Source: Spirometra erinaceieuropaei (Eukaryota; Platyhelminthes; Cestoda; Diphyllobothriidea; Diphyllobothriidae). Taken from it: a stretch of 64,000 nucleotides of DNA. How positions within the stretch are numbered: the stretch's first letter is position 1; each line of letters opens with the position of its first letter. The translations under genes were made by a program, and so were the position numbers. The notes beneath the pieces are model-generated. The model saw only the letters and a program-made list of their open reading frames with translations. It made no database searches and was not told the DNA's origin. Below are positions 1 through 11,443 of the stretch, piece by piece. The DNA lies in the NCBI GenBank assembly GCA_902702965.1, contig CACRXP010000635.1:155672-219671 (forward strand), in the 5' to 3' direction.

Positions 1-40
1 ACGGTATAAACGTTCACACATTGCTGCACTCTAACAGTCT

Positions 41-71
41 CTGATAATGAACCCCCTGTTCGAGTTCGAAA
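41..71 (+). ncRNA. Degenerate hammerhead-ribozyme-like motif of a Penelope-like element (copy 1)
   Basis: The core reads CTGATAA (hammerhead consensus CTGANGA, one mismatch) at 41-47 and GAAA at 68-71. The next ~40 bases match, in order, the sequence after the better preserved copy at 22752-22781 (-): AATAAATCTACC, then GATCGTGCCTTCGTCTTC. One extra C in the stem II region breaks both the stem register and the PLE reading frame. This is a decayed copy, probably the edge of a PLE pseudo-LTR. The motif identity is inferred from its siblings. Confidence 0.5.
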
Positions 72-1189
72 GCTAAGACTAATAAATCTACCGTTCCAGT
101 GATCGTGCCTTCGTCTTCTTTTAAACAAGAACCTGCTATGCGCATATTCTCTTCCATTTGTCCACTTATTTATCGGTCTCAGAGAAGACAGATAATACTC
201 GTCTCGATTGGAGATTATTGGTCATGTCAGGTCGTACAGGCATTTGCGAGGTAAGAAGGCATTACTTAGGGACTGGCTATTCACTCCTGACCTTTTGATG
301 TCAACGGCCAGCCGCACCTAAACCGGGGGTCGCAAGGACATGAACAATAAATGCGATCCATGTTCTTGGAAAAGTAAGACAATTTAATACACTAGCGTCA
401 ACTCCTCCCCCACTCCACCAACGTCCTATCAGCAGTTAACTGGACGCCCGTTCTCCCCGGTGCTGCTGGGGCAGGTCTAGATCTCAGGCTACCTCAATCT
501 GTGTTTTGGTGACCAACGAGGACAAGGGAGTAAGCGCTGGCCCCTCCCTTACTAACTTCGATTGTATTCTAAGTGTGCTCCGGTAAAAATGACCGACCCG
601 TGAAAACTTCAGCAGACTTTCCTTAAGAAGACCTAAATACTATTCGACTCCGCGGGTGCTACTGTTAGTAGTCCGTAGCTTTGCCAGTTCTAAACTAACA
701 AAGTTGAGAGACCGGAGGCGATAATTTGAGAAAGAGGTAAGGCTTTCCGGAAAACTGTTGAGGTTGAGAAGACCTTGGTCGGCTGACGAATGTCGAAACG
801 TTAAATGCATAAAATAGAGCAGAAGTGCAACTGGTGTGCAGAGCTAGTCGGCTTTGGGCTGATCGATTTTTTTGCTGCCCCAGCTCTTTGGAGGATGTTT
901 GGCGGGCTAGACAAATGCGAGCGTTATGAGTCATCACCTCGTTCGCAGGTGGTTGAACCACTGCGGGGTGTGCTTGGTCTGGTGGCCCTTTTCTTCCCCC
1001 GTAGGGCGATGTCCTCGTCGGATGGCGTCTACGCCATTTTCTCAAGTTCTGTGTAGCCGTGCTGGTCTTTGTGTACATAATGACGCCGGAATTTATAGAC
1101 CGCAGGAATGTCAAGATGTCTGTTGGTGGACTTCGCATCTGAATATCACTCCCCCTAGGGTTAGTCGTGCTGTCCCTGAATTGCGCCGG

Positions 1190-1560
1190 CCTAAGATGGT
1201 CGCTTCTTGGAGGTCATAAGTATGGCCAGTTTCACCAGTGTGCGTTGCAAGCTGTGAGTTTCGGTCTGTGGAACAAGAACTTCATTCGCCTGGCGTTTCG
1301 AATTCACACTCGAATCCGTCATCACGAATGCAAACAGATGAGGCTGATGAGTTGCGCAGGTATTGCAGCTATAGGATGCAGTTGCTATACCATCGTATAG
1401 TCGGAAAAATTGTGTGGCTCCCGCATGCATCCCAGGTGGTTGCGTGTTGTGTGATTATTGCCTAATTCCTCACAGCCAGGCCGTTAATTGCCGACATTTG
1501 ATCAGTAGCGTGCTTTCCCATCTCATTGGGCTCAACGATACTGCTATCGAGACTAGTAGT
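1190..1560 (-). mobile_element. Penelope-like element 3' end fragment
   Basis: Read on the minus strand, this stretch matches the + strand at about 2150-2400: both carry a motif like GGCCTGGCTGTGAGG/GGTCTGGCTGTGGGC and both run into a hammerhead-like motif. It is the C-terminal coding end and 3' end of a PLE, downstream of where the GIY-YIG domain would lie. It is too broken for an open frame. It and the + strand copy face away from each other, giving an inverted pair about 0.6 kb apart. Confidence 0.5.
1296..1325 (-). ncRNA. Hammerhead-ribozyme-like motif at a PLE 3' end (copy 2)
   Basis: On the minus strand the core is GTGATGA (one mismatch to CTGANGA). It is followed by a 6-bp stem II, GGATTC with GAATTC, then GAAA. 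Beyond that, CGC-CAG-GCG can form a short stem III with a three-base loop. The cleavage triplet expected to be GTA is changed here. The same bases can be read as the C-terminal codons S-D-D-G-F-E-C-E-F-E-T-P-G-E and a stop. A helix I partner was not resolved by eye. Confidence 0.6.
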
Positions 1561-1629
1561 AGCCAGCGGAATTACGATGTCTTCGAGGGGCGCCTAACGT
1601 TAATAGATACCCGCGCAACTTCGTCAACC

Positions 1630-2352
1630 ATTACATGCTCAAAAGAGACAAGAGACCGAATCCAACCGACCAAAACGCTGACGGACGCTCCCGTACGTCA
1701 GTCGCCTTCTTGCACCACTTGAAGTTCGAATTGCACACAGACCTGAGACAACTATTAGACGCCAGTTCATGAGGTTGAAGGGCCTACTGCCACGGTAGGA
1801 AATGCCTGGAGTTGTTTGCCGGACCTGGTACAATTATAAACAAAAGAACCATGTCGAAGAAACTGGAACACCACTCCGAACGTGGATGCCCGAGCACTTA
1901 GCAGCAATGAGCAGGAACAACGCCAAATTCCAAGTCGCGGCGCATTTGATAAGGCCGAAATTCTCTCGAACGTTGATAACCGCGTGAGCCGCGAACTGTG
2001 AGGATCATGGTTTTCCGCCCCTCAGTCAATTAACAAGCGCACTGATCTCCCGCCGTACTCTATACTTAGACCTTGCCTAGGCAAAGTCGGTAACCACACG
2101 AGGAACGCAAGAACGACCATCATTCCCGGCGCCAGTGTCGGGGAGCCAAATGGTTCGAAAATGCTCGAGGCCGACGGAATTTCGGCGATTAACGGTCTGG
2201 CTGTGGGCAATTAAGCAATCATCGCGCCTCGTGTAACTATCTGCGATGACTGCGGGGACTGTCAATTTCGACAGGCACCAAGTAGCAAAGCAACTGCATT
2301 CTATAACTACTGCAGCACTCATGCAAATCATTGGCCTTATCTGATTATCTCT
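1630..2352 (+). pseudogene. Penelope-like element remnant with GIY-YIG endonuclease domain
   Basis: The translation from 1802 reads PGVVCRTWYNYKQKNHVEET, followed by a segment like G-x-PLRTWMPEH. This is the layout of the PLE GIY-YIG-type endonuclease (V-x-Y-x-I/V-x-C ... Y-V-G-E-T-G-R ... R-x-x-E-H). The catalytic-type tyrosine and glycine positions are altered, so it is probably dead. The flanking DNA (1640-1800) matches on the opposite strand the same part of the PLE at 6984-7274, and the hammerhead-like motif at 2353 follows in the expected place. Frames are broken and the reverse transcriptase part is missing. Confidence 0.65.
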
Positions 2353-2382
2353 CTGATGACGGATTTGAGTGTGTGTCCGAAG
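2353..2382 (+). ncRNA. Hammerhead-ribozyme-like motif at a PLE 3' end (copy 3)
   Basis: The core is a perfect CTGATGA (2353-2359), followed by GGATTT facing GTGTCC (stem II with G-U pairs and one mismatch) and GAAG in place of GAAA. Next comes CATCAGGCGTATAAATC: the 3' half of the short stem III and the GTA triplet that would be the cleavage site. In the PLE frame it reads S-D-D-G-F-E-C-V-S-E-A-S-G-V-stop. It lies about 370 bp downstream of the GIY-YIG remnant on the same strand. It has the best preserved catalytic box and 3' half but a changed GAAA. Confidence 0.6.
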
Positions 2383-2725
2383 CATCAGGCGTATAAATCT
2401 CTTGTTCCAGCGATTGTATCTCCTTCTTCGAGACTGCTTCCTGGAAATTGCGTTTTGGATTCTATCGGCAAGTTAGGGTCTAGCATCCGAAGTGTCAGTT
2501 TGTGCTCATAAGGGCGGGTCTGCAATTTTCGTCCGGTTTCCCCAACGTAATTTTAATTCCACCATTGTAACTTATGAACAACTAACGAGGTCCCCGTGAG
2601 TGCCAGTTTATCCTCAGGGGATAGCGCTCCAGATTTGGGGTTGCTGTCGCTTTGACCTTCATCTGTTCGCTCGGTGCCTGCTTTGCTCGAAAAAATGGCT
2701 TGGGTATCCGTTGGCTCTGAAGTAG

Positions 2726-2998
2726 TCACGAAGGCTTTGGCGTTCGGCTCTTTTTATCTGCTGGCGTGTTGTAGTGTGTCCTGACTCTTAGGACTAGATT
2801 GATGGCACAACTGCGTTTGTGCGACAGAGGGTGATTACTGTTGAAGTGTAAAATTCGCTTCGCAGGGGTGGTTTTTTGCTCAAACAGTACACGTCGAAAG
2901 GATAATGAATTATCAATGCAATTGGCAAGACTGAGAGTACTCAACTCGGACAACTCGTCCCCTGTCCTTGTCCATAACCTTTCCCCCAAACCCCTCAT
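2726..2998 (-). pseudogene. Penelope-like reverse transcriptase C-terminal fragment
   Basis: The minus-strand translation contains RILHFNSNHPLSHKRSC, the same motif seen in the PLE at 7394-7810 (ILNFNSNHPISHKCSC) and at 23321-23788 (VPNYHSNHPLVHKRGC). This block follows the catalytic palm of PLE reverse transcriptases. The flanking residues on both sides are not recognisable, so this is a short truncated relic. The opposite-strand open frame at 2841-3164 is a shadow of it. Confidence 0.55.
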
Positions 2999-3164
2999 CA
3001 GCTCAATCTTGCAGTCCTCGAACGTGGAGCCGCTTTCATTACAGCAGACGCCCCGTCCACGGAGATCATTGCTGCCTTTGAATCAATTCTCAAGCTCCTG
3101 GATTACTTTTCACCTCTGGCATAGCGCTGGCCTCAAGACCTCTGAAGACAGTTATTTTCTGTAG

Positions 3165-5540
3165 ATTTCCTCTATTCAATGCCGAAAAGCTGATGTTTTT
3201 CAGGTACCCAGGTTAAATTGCTCAAAAACGCATTCCGTGTTAAGAATTATTAACGTGGTCGCAGGGGTTTCAGACTGACAAACTTGAAAAACATTCGGTG
3301 GTTTGCCGTAGTACGAATGTCCGAAGATGGTGTTTTTGTAGTGTGGACTACAAAATGTACTTATGTTTATTCAGTAGCAACGTATTACAAAAATTAATGC
3401 ATCGTGCATCTTAACCATCCGCCTATACAGCATGCATTTTTCCGCGAAGACGACGGCGACACAAATTTCCTGTTTTATATGGGCCATCAATTAGACCAGC
3501 TCCTCGAAATTTTAAATAATGAAATAGTGCTATCTGAGTGTCATATGTTGGTTTTCACCTTACTGGGAGTTTTAGAACTTAACAGTTGTGCTTGGTATCA
3601 CAGAAATTTGCTTCGCCAGGTTGCAGTTAAAAGCCCAGGCTCGTGTTATGCCGATGATTGTGCTGATACACGACCAAACTTTGGGGTTTTGACCCGAAAG
3701 ATTCTTTTCCGGCGACCTAACTCTAGGGCTAGAAATCATTTTTGGCGAAATCATAAATCGTCAGTCATGTAACCGCACACCGAAAGAAATCAGATGCGCT
3801 GTCGACCAAAACTCCACTTTTTGGATCACCCTGATTACTGTTGTCTTCAAATATCCTGACTTTCCAAGGTCAGTGCTTTCGTCAATGAATTATATATTAA
3901 CGTCCTTCGTGGAAAATAATTTTAAATAGACTAAAGAAATCAAGAACAAAGGTTGTCATATGGTCGGATGAAGTATGCAGATTTCGGACAATAAAGTTAT
4001 GCTAGAATGGCACGCTCTCTGATCCAGGTAAGTTGGAAAGGCATGGATGGACGTCACTCACAAGATCTAGACGGTGAGTGAGGTCGATTCACAGATGCGC
4101 GCATTAAATGCTCAAATATATCGATTATCTCCTAAACAATTTACCAATCGTAGGTAATTAGAGGACAAGAAAGTGCCCACGTCTAATATTGGTATTCAGA
4201 TGGGCGGAAGCCATCTTACCATTGGTCATACAGAGGAGGTTCAGAAAAAGCTCAATACTTAAATTGCTCTGAGGGCCAGTACAGTGCAGTAACTTTATTT
4301 TTCGACTATTGCTGTTCCGTGTCAGTATTTATGGAGACTTGACTACGTTTCTCCATTGTTTGGCAAGCATTAATTTCACGCCGCTGTCGTGTGTGCTCTC
4401 CTAGTGGTAGTCTACTAGGCGACTGTAGTTGAGTACTCACTCAAAGAACACTACCCATGGAATCATCAGCTTTGGGTCATTGGAAAGTTATAAACGGCTT
4501 CTGCATGAAAGCTGCCAAGCTGACTGGGTGGATTTCCTATTGCAATTAGAGATTTTGAAGGATAAAAGGACTAATTGGCTCACCTTCAGCCCATTTAATC
4601 CTCTAAAAAGAGACAGGTAGTGTTTGTAAAGGAGATTTGGATATTATCAGCCAATACTTTTTTCACTACAGAGTGTAAAAGATTGGGCATGCAGTTAACT
4701 TAGTCAAACTTGCCTCCCGAGAAACTATTTGCTGCGAAGACCAAAAATCGATCATGACCAATATAACGAGAGAGGTCCAAAAATCCCAGCGCCATGTTTT
4801 GGTGCAGTCCTTCATCAACAGTTGTCAAGGTTTTGCTACACAGACCGAAAGACAGTCTAATAATGAAGTCCAGGTCGGAACTTTATTTGAAAAGACTACG
4901 TTTGCAATCGGTTTTTATTAGGGTCCCGACAATGACCGAAGAAAGGACTAAAACTGTTTGGGATTAGTCTTAGTTCTTTGCGTTTTCAGTGTTATTATAT
5001 GTTGAAAAAGACTGAGGACGTTTATACAGCAGTTTGTGCCCACGTCCTTCTGTAAGGTACCCCGTAATCACTGACGAGGTGAGGCTTAATAGTGTGAAGC
5101 GAAAACAGTTTTTTGACGTTTTTCAATATTCGGTAGAATAATTTCCATGATCCCTCGGGATTTCTAGTAGTAAAATCACATTTTAACAACTTACCCTTTT
5201 GAGGGAGGCAACTTTTATTAACCTCATGGCTATTGCTTTTGGACTTTGTATTGTTAACTACGATGGCGAAAAACCTCTCATTCGATTTTTTTAGCATGGA
5301 ATAACCATTCCGTAGTTTATTTCACACATTTTGTATTCACCGGTTGCCCATGAAATGGTTGAATTCCCAAGAAGATATTTTATAGCGACCTTCACACAGA
5401 ACATTTCCTCCGTATTTTCTGTTCGTTTGTTATCTAGCATATACGACATCTCGTTTAACTTGGATTCTGTCCAATATCCAGCAGCATTGGTTCTATTTTT
5501 CCTTTTGATCAAAATACAGTAAATGACCAGTCTCATAAAG
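3165..5540. other. No recognisable gene
   Basis: AT-richer sequence with only short open frames (for example 3404-3772 + and 5022-5297 -). None shows a known motif or a convincing splice context. I see no ordered repeat in it. Confidence 0.4.
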
Positions 5541-5544
5541 TGTT

Positions 5545-6420
5545 AACGGAAGTACTGAAATGCGCTTTCGATTAGGAAGGGTTATCTAAATGGGGCTGTA
5601 ATATTAACTAGTTCGTTACGTAATCCCGTGATAGTTCAGGCGTGCTAGGGTGTTGGGCTTTGAATGTACATTTCCCGGCTGCCTGCAAAAACGGCACTTG
5701 GTAAGAAATGACTACTTAGTCGGTATAAATTTTCTACTGATCTTCGATGACCTAGTAGATTTAAGTACATGTTATAGAAAATCTCCATAAAACATTATTC
5801 TTCGAATTAATTTGGTGGCAGGTCGTGTCTTTTTCAAAATTTAAAATCGGGAAAGGATATCTCGTATTTTAATAAAGTTTTCCGATTCCCGAATACTCCT
5901 GAACTCGGTCTGCCGTTGCGTCTTTGTTTATGATTTTAAGTCAATAACCTGTGCACCTTCCATATGAAGGACATATATTCATTTATGTCATTAACAAAAT
6001 ACTATATGGGGCTCACAAAATTTTGTGACGGATGTGGACTACGTTGTATGTTTCATGAGGAGCATTATTAAACAAACAGATGCAATGCTATTTGGATGGA
6101 CACTACATAGCCTAAAAAATCCCATAGTTAGAGCCTTTTTAAAACCTATAGGTACCCTTTCTTCGAGTACAAACTTCGAAAAATACGTGATCTGCTGCCA
6201 AATGAGTACAAGGAATAATATTTTTATGCTTGTTCCTTACAAGATATATTTGGACTCATAAGGGTGCCGAAAATCAATAGGAACAGTGTCAACTAATTAA
6301 ACAGTCATCTTTTGCCAAGAACAGTCATTTCAGGCGAACGAAAAAAGTGCATTTAAAAGTCAACATCCTAGCGTGTCTGAAAGACCACGGCATTATCCTG
6401 CAAGATAATAGAAGCGAATA
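5545..6420 (+). repeat. Member of an inverted-repeat (MITE-like) dispersed family, left and right ends
   Basis: The left end (about 5545-5612) contains TTCGATTAGGAAGGGTTATC and TGGGGCTGTAATATT. This matches the arms of the element at 18344-18772 and the end at 7840-7905 (-). The right end (about 6358-6420) contains AGTCAACATCCTAGCGTGTCTG and a GATTATCGTGCA-like block (here CATTATCCTGCAAGATAAT), both also present at 18655-18705. The interior carries the separate block at 5661-5718. No coding region was recognised inside, so it is probably non-autonomous. The exact boundaries were not determined. Confidence 0.45.
5661..5718 (+). repeat. Short dispersed repeat block
   Basis: This block (tgaatg-ac-t ... 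gctgcctgcaaaa ... ttggtaagaaatgact) has relatives at 57763-57819 (+) and 58289-58344 (-). At least three copies in the window show it is repetitive. No coding potential was recognised. Confidence 0.45.
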
Positions 6421-6490
6421 AGCGAGTTCCAGGAAGTAGTTGCGAAGAAGAAGACACGGTCGCTGGAACAAGAGCTTTATTAGCCTGGCG

Positions 6491-6520
6491 TTTCGGACTC
6501 TCACTCGAATCCATAATCAG
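6491..6520 (-). ncRNA. Hammerhead-ribozyme-like motif at a PLE 3' end (copy 4)
   Basis: The minus strand has core CTGATTA (one mismatch to CTGANGA), then GGATTC pairing with GAGTCC across a GAGTGA loop, then GAAA and CGCCAGGC, a short stem III. In the PLE frame it reads S-D-Y-G-F-E-stop-E-S-E-T-P-G-stop, so one in-frame stop has entered the stem II loop while the stem itself still pairs. It lies about 460 bp downstream of the GIY-YIG region of the PLE at 6984-7810, on the same strand. Confidence 0.65.
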
Positions 6521-6983
6521 AGACAGAGTCAGATAAGGGTAGTGGATTGCCCAGGTGTTGCGATATTTATAGGATGTAGTTGATAGGCCGATACATGCCT
6601 ATCACAGTTGGCAACTCCTGAACGCATCACAGCTCGAATGGCCAGGTGTTGAAGTACGCTGTTGCCATGCCGTTGCTGTTCCCCTGCATGCCGGTCAAGA
6701 TTATCGGCCCCCCACGCTCATCGCACGCCGCCGAGTGGCTGACTACCGGATTTTGTCATTCATGTGGACTCTTGGGTGATTTGGCTCACCGATAATGATA
6801 CCCGCGACAGTGGTTATCCGCACGCTCTCCTTGCGGCTGACTACTTTGCCAAGGCTAATTCTCAGCGCCGAATATGGAGAGGGGAGGCCGTTGTGCTTGT
6901 TGATTGATTGAGGACCGGAAAACCATTACTAGAGCAGTTCGCGGCTCACGCGGTTGTCGTTTCTAGCAAGAATTTCTGCTTCG

Positions 6984-7830
6984 TCAAACTTGAATGTGTG
7001 GTTGAATGAGTCGCGACTTGGGAGTTGGCGTCGCTCCTCCCACTGCTGCCGCGTGCTCGGTCAATCGCGTCCGGAGTAGTCTTCCGACTTCTCCAACATA
7101 GCTGCTCTGTCCAAAACTACACCAGACTCGGTAAATGACTCCAGATGTTTCCAGCCGAGGCAGTGGGTCTTTCGGCCTCATGATCTGGCGCCTTATGGTT
7201 GCCTGCAGTCTGTGTGCAACTCCAATTCCAAGGGGCGTAAGAAGGCGACTGACGGCTTCCAAGGCATTCTTCACGTATGGGACAGCTCGCCAAAATTTGG
7301 GGACCGTTGGATTTTGTCTCTCGCCTCGTTTACGCAGGCACTGGTTGATGAAGTTGCGCGGTAGTCATTCACTTTAAGCACCCGTCAAAGGCATTATAAT
7401 TCAGCAACCTTGTCTTCCGGTTCACTGCAGTGTGTCCACATCCGCTGGTATAGCTCCCTTACGCAACTGCATTTGTGACTGATCGGGTGGTTGCTGTTGA
7501 AGTTCAGTATTTGCGTCGTGCCTGTTGGTTTCCCAAACACTTTGGGTTCTAAACCACAGCAATCTTTGAAGCGGACGAGGGCATCAAGAAAGGCCAGCTG
7601 GTTGTTTTTATCCGCCTCCATCGTAAACTGAATGTCCGGGACGACGGCGTTGAGGCGTTCCTCAAATTCCAACACCTGATCCTGCTCGATGACGACGAAG
7701 GTATCATCCAAATATCGAGTCCAGAATTTCGGTCCGTGGTGTTGAAAAACCAGCGACTCCAACCTTTGCAGCACCGCTTCGGCTAGGAGTCCTGAAATCG
7801 TCGAACCCATTGACGTGTCTCCTTCTCCGC
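6984..7830 (-). mobile_element. Penelope-like element fragment: reverse transcriptase palm to GIY-YIG endonuclease
   Basis: PLEs encode one protein with a reverse transcriptase (RT) followed by a GIY-YIG-type endonuclease. The minus-strand segment 7810-7394 shows the RT: GSTISGLLAEAVLQRLE, then the catalytic RYLDDTFVVI (YxDD), then FNSNHPISHK. Segment 7274-6984 shows the endonuclease: GVIYRVWC ... SYVGEVGRLLRTRLTEH. The two parts lie in different frames with a stop between, so the copy is inactive. It is 5' truncated near 7830, where sequence of the inverted-repeat family begins (7840-7905). The hammerhead-like motif at 6491-6520 lies downstream on the same strand. The plus-strand open frames here are shadows. 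Confidence 0.85.
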
Positions 7831-7839
7831 TGCAAGAAA

Positions 7840-7905
7840 ATCAGTATTGTAACCCACTTAAGTACTCCTTCCTAATCGAGTAGACATTTCACTATTTCGG
7901 TCTAC
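7840..7905 (-). repeat. End of an inverted-repeat (MITE-like) family member
   Basis: On the minus strand, GAAATG ... CGATTAGGAAGGAGTACTTAAGTGGG ... AATACTGATT matches the arms at 5545-5612 and 18344-18400. It abuts the truncated 5' edge of the PLE fragment. No second arm was found next to it. Confidence 0.45.
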
Positions 7906-7909
7906 ACTT

Positions 7910-9070
7910 CATGAGAATGGTTGCTGACTGTAGCTATGTAAACAGTTCTTCTTAATGATGGAAGTCTGTTAGTGTTGCAAGCGCGAAAGCTAAATTTCCA
8001 TCTTCAAACTCACTCAACAGATAATAATGGACGTTCTTTAATCTTTTGAGGCACACATTGTGACATTGCGCGGTGTACTGTGTGCCGGACTTTAAATAAC
8101 ACTAATTATTGGAGGATAGTTGCTGAAAATATAAATATAAGACACTTTTTGAAAGTTACTGTGCTTATGCCGTTTTACTTACTCGGTTATCTACATGGAC
8201 AGGCATTATGCACCTCAAAAACTCGAGTTTGGTTATTTTGAATATCAAAACCTCCGCCTTTCTTAAGGAATACGTTTTTTCTAACAAGTGAAATAGTGCT
8301 TCAATATATATTTTACATTTTCGTTTAGCTGGAGTTCGTTCATGAGTAGCTTGGTGTTTTGGTGGAGGTGTTTGGACAAGTTTCGATAGATTCATGATTA
8401 TACGTTTATTTGGACATATTTCATGAATAGGTCGCCTACTGTGCATAGTGTAAGAGCGCCTTGTCTCTAAGGTCGAAAGCTTATTTGAAATGTGAAATCG
8501 CATTTTGAGTTGAATTCTACACAAATATCTATATTATGTCTTTTTTCCTCAGAAGTTAGTGCATGCACTTGGAATAAATCCTTCGGGACGAGGCTTTCTA
8601 GTCTTGTTCCGAAAGTTGACATAGATATCTGAAGTGAAATCGATCAGCTTCAATATTTCCAAACAGACCTTTGGAAGATATCACAAAGCAATTAGTTAAT
8701 CAGTAAATCATGGAACGTCGGACGCATATTCCTTAGACAATAGAGACCCGATTTGTATTTTTCGACTGAAATAGCGACCTTGACGTTGTGTGAAAGGTTT
8801 GAACCGTCCGCATTTTCAGGAAATGGAAGTGCCGGCCTACATGAAAAGGCCCACCGAGACTATTAATGGAGCATCAGTTTGGAGGTTTGGCTATGCTGAG
8901 AAAATACTGACTTCTGAATCAGAAGAATGCGACGGCTGCCTTGCGAAACGCGCTAGCGGTAGTCATCCTGACTGTTCCTGGTCGGTGGTAAAAATTGCTG
9001 TTCACACCAGAAATCTTATATGAGTAAAATCCAGCATTTTGGCCTAATTGAGCGGAGTTTCATATAAACC
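7910..9070. other. No recognisable gene
   Basis: Only short open frames without known motifs (for example 8165-8524 - and 8790-9023 +). I see no splice-consistent exon of a recognisable family. Confidence 0.35.
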
Positions 9071-9075
9071 ATGTG

Positions 9076-9513
9076 ATGGCGCGTGAAGGTGGATCTCTCA
9101 GTACCACAGGTGCCTTTGCGCCAAATTCCAGGGGTTTCTATTCTGTGCCCCAACGTAAACCCGACCTCGGCACTTACCCTAACCATCCCATCCCTAACAT
9201 TAACCCTAACACTAGCTTTCATGACCCAAACACCAACTCTCATGACCATAACTCTAACCCTCCGAGGAATTTACGGCAAGGTCATCTGTAGTACGAAGGA
9301 TCGGTATTCCTGTGCCCGACCGATCCCCCATCCTTGGGTAGAATAACTTGCTTGCGAAATTTTCAAGGGTGCATATATAAGTCTTACTTTTGAGCTTTTC
9401 GTAATTTTCATATAAACAATAGGCATTTGCCTGCCATGTAAGATCTACAGAGCAAAGTAATTAGCAGATTTTTTGATAGCATCTTTTCCATCCTCACAGA
9501 TACCCATTCATAT
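9076..9513 (+). repeat. Dispersed repeat with telomere-like CCTAA tracts, copy 1
   Basis: This aligns by eye over most of its length with 11897-12283 in the same orientation. Shared blocks include GGTGCCTTTGCGC, GACCTCGG, AAGGTCATCTGTAGTACGAA, TCTTGCGAAATTTTCAAGG-like text, ATAAACAATAGGCATTT and TTTTTTGATAGCA. The stretch 9173-9262 is dense in taaccct/cctaac units, like a decayed flatworm-type telomere repeat (TTAGGG on the other strand). It is interstitial and degenerate, not a chromosome end. The short + strand frames through it are low-complexity artefacts. Confidence 0.7.
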
Positions 9514-9514
9514 C

Positions 9515-11110
9515 CCTCCATTGAAAAGAGGAAAATCGGATAAAGCAATATGGACTCGTTGTAAGGTTGTTCGGGGGAGTTTTCTACTACGATGAATGGA
9601 GAAAGACTGGATGGAACTACTTTATTACATAAATATGCCAGTAATATCTCACCTATCGGGGAATGAAGGAAAGATAACTAACGACTGCGGAGTTTTCTAC
9701 TGAGACATGGGGAAGTATGCAATAGAAAAAAGTTGACTGTTGACTCTTCATACCCCTTTCGGTGTGGGTGGCGACATTCAAGTTGCCAAAATAAACTGCC
9801 CAGTTTTCATTAAACATTAAAATTCATTGGAAAATAAATAAGTTGCAGCGATAACATGTTACTTTTCCTGGATCCTTAGGTAAGGTCATGGATGTAGAGT
9901 GTCAAATCAGGAGCCCGGTGTTGATTATGCTGCCACGAAAGATGGCTTCCATTCACGTTTAATTTTTTTAAGAAACGACGAAGCACGCCATATGCTCCAA
10001 TAGTTTTTTTTTAGTTATGTTCTCCGCGAGTGAACAAGAAGTCAGTAGTTTACAACTATTTTGAGTCATGAAGTGTAAATTGGTTGCGGTTCTGTCTGTA
10101 CATGGCATCTTGGCTATTTCTGTGTGCTGTGCTGACCTTTCGTGAGTTGTGCAAAAGACGATGAGAAGACTCCTCCGTTGTGTAAGAGGGAGTGGAAAAA
10201 CTCTTAAGTCGCTAGGGCACCTCTCATCATGCTGCAAAGGCAACCCGACATCTTCTGTGTCCCACGCTCCAATCAGAATAGACCAGCGGTCTACACGTTC
10301 ACATGGCTAAGGTTGTTTATTACAAAGCCAGATGTTCCCTCTGAATTCCATGGTACCATCCCACTTCCGTCTCCGAATCACTTACTTTAGAAACTAATTC
10401 ATATCGGTTGTCGACTACCAATTGACTACTTTTAGTCTTTACTCCGAGGATTTGCCTTCGCCTTCACGTATGCCTGTAAGACTTATGCTTTAGACTTCCT
10501 TCCTGTATGTTGAGTTTTTTACAGTTATCTGGTTGATGAGGTTGCCTAAGGAACGATCATATGTCTCACAGCGTCTTGTCTGGATGTGCCGAGCCCATTA
10601 CTCAAGCGTCATTGTTCCTCACTGGACTTAATCTTCTTTATTTAATGCAGAAATTATGTAGTTTAATTGACTTTGTTTTATTTGCTGACATTTCTTCTGC
10701 AACCTAAGGTAACGCAACACAGCATAATTTGCAAACTGAGTGAATGGCGTAAGGAAGTTTTCGATCCGACAGTTTGCGCATCGTCAAAGAAGTACCGACA
10801 GAAAAATCGATAGCAAGCTCAGTGAGCATCTGCCTGCGCATAGGCAGTCCCTTTTTCTGGCGCGGAAAGCTTATCGGTGTCCAGTCCAGTTCACTTTTTG
10901 CATGCATTTGCGAACCATTGAAAATATGCATTTCAGGAGGACGCAGCGCTGACCTGAGCTAACGTCCTCTTAACTGCAGTGAGCTGGATGAAAGGATTGT
11001 ACTTTATAGTTACTTCCGGTTAACTGTTTGATCTCAAAGCCATTGTGTCCTGATTAAATTTTCTGCCTTCGCTAACGTGGCTAGGTAGTTCCTCAATCTA
11101 ATTCAGTCAT
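9515..11110. other. Upstream flank of the homeobox exon, no recognised feature
   Basis: No convincing exon, known motif or repeat was recognised. Any further 5' exon or the promoter of the homeobox gene could lie here or farther upstream. Confidence 0.3.
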
Positions 11111-11164
11111 ACTGATGGCAAATGCTAAAGCAAAACCTCCTTTGCTAAGGCAGAGGGAAGAAGT

Positions 11165-11443
11165 ATGCACACATGCGCTAGTCGGATGCGAGTCGAGGAT
11201 ACTGAAATGGGCAGCTTCACTGCAAAGCTTCCGACCCTCCATCGTGCCGATGTTTGTCAATCAGGCAGCGACGCAACGGGACTGGTCCAGCGCATCAGGT
11301 GTTCCAAGACAGGTCGAAGCCCCCGGGTGCCGTTCACGCGCGCACAGGTCGAAGGACTGGAGGCCAAATTCAAAATTACCAACTACCTGAGCAGCCGAGA
11401 GGTCACTAACCTCGCAGCGTCCCTCAACGTCACAGAAACGAGG
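11165..11443 (+). CDS. Homeobox gene, exon with N-terminal three quarters of the homeodomain (divergent Msx/NK-like)
   Basis: Homeodomain transcription factors bind DNA in the nucleus and pattern development. This exon encodes 93 residues from the ATG at 11165. The homeodomain starts about residue 50 and runs R-S-P-R-V-P-F-T-R-A-Q ... L-E-x-K-F ... N-Y-L-S ... S-L-N-V-T-E-T-R, ending at homeodomain position 44. The core residues L16 and F20 are present. Pro7-Phe8-Thr9, Y-L-S and S-L-x-x-T-E-T are shared with Msx-type domains, but many helix 1 and 2 residues differ. The exon ends ACG AGG then GTGAGTG at 11444, a good phase-0 donor. The next exon at 13559 resumes with V-K-I-W-F-Q-N-R-R. An in-frame stop lies at 11126, so either 11165 is the start or an acceptor lies between (CAG at 11151-11153 is possible). 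Homeobox identity is sure; Msx assignment is tentative. Confidence 0.88.

Noticed and set aside
1341..1360. CTGATGAG at about 1341 as an extra plus-strand hammerhead core
   Set aside because: No GAAA follows after a plausible stem II, and the surrounding DNA is explained as a minus-strand PLE end.
9173..9262. A true telomere
   Set aside because: The tract is short, degenerate, embedded in a longer dispersed repeat and flanked by ordinary sequence on both sides.
9073..9346. Pro/Asn/Thr repeat proteins in the telomere-like tract
   Set aside because: They are translations of degenerate CCTAA repeats, and a second copy of the DNA repeat exists at 11897 without the frame.
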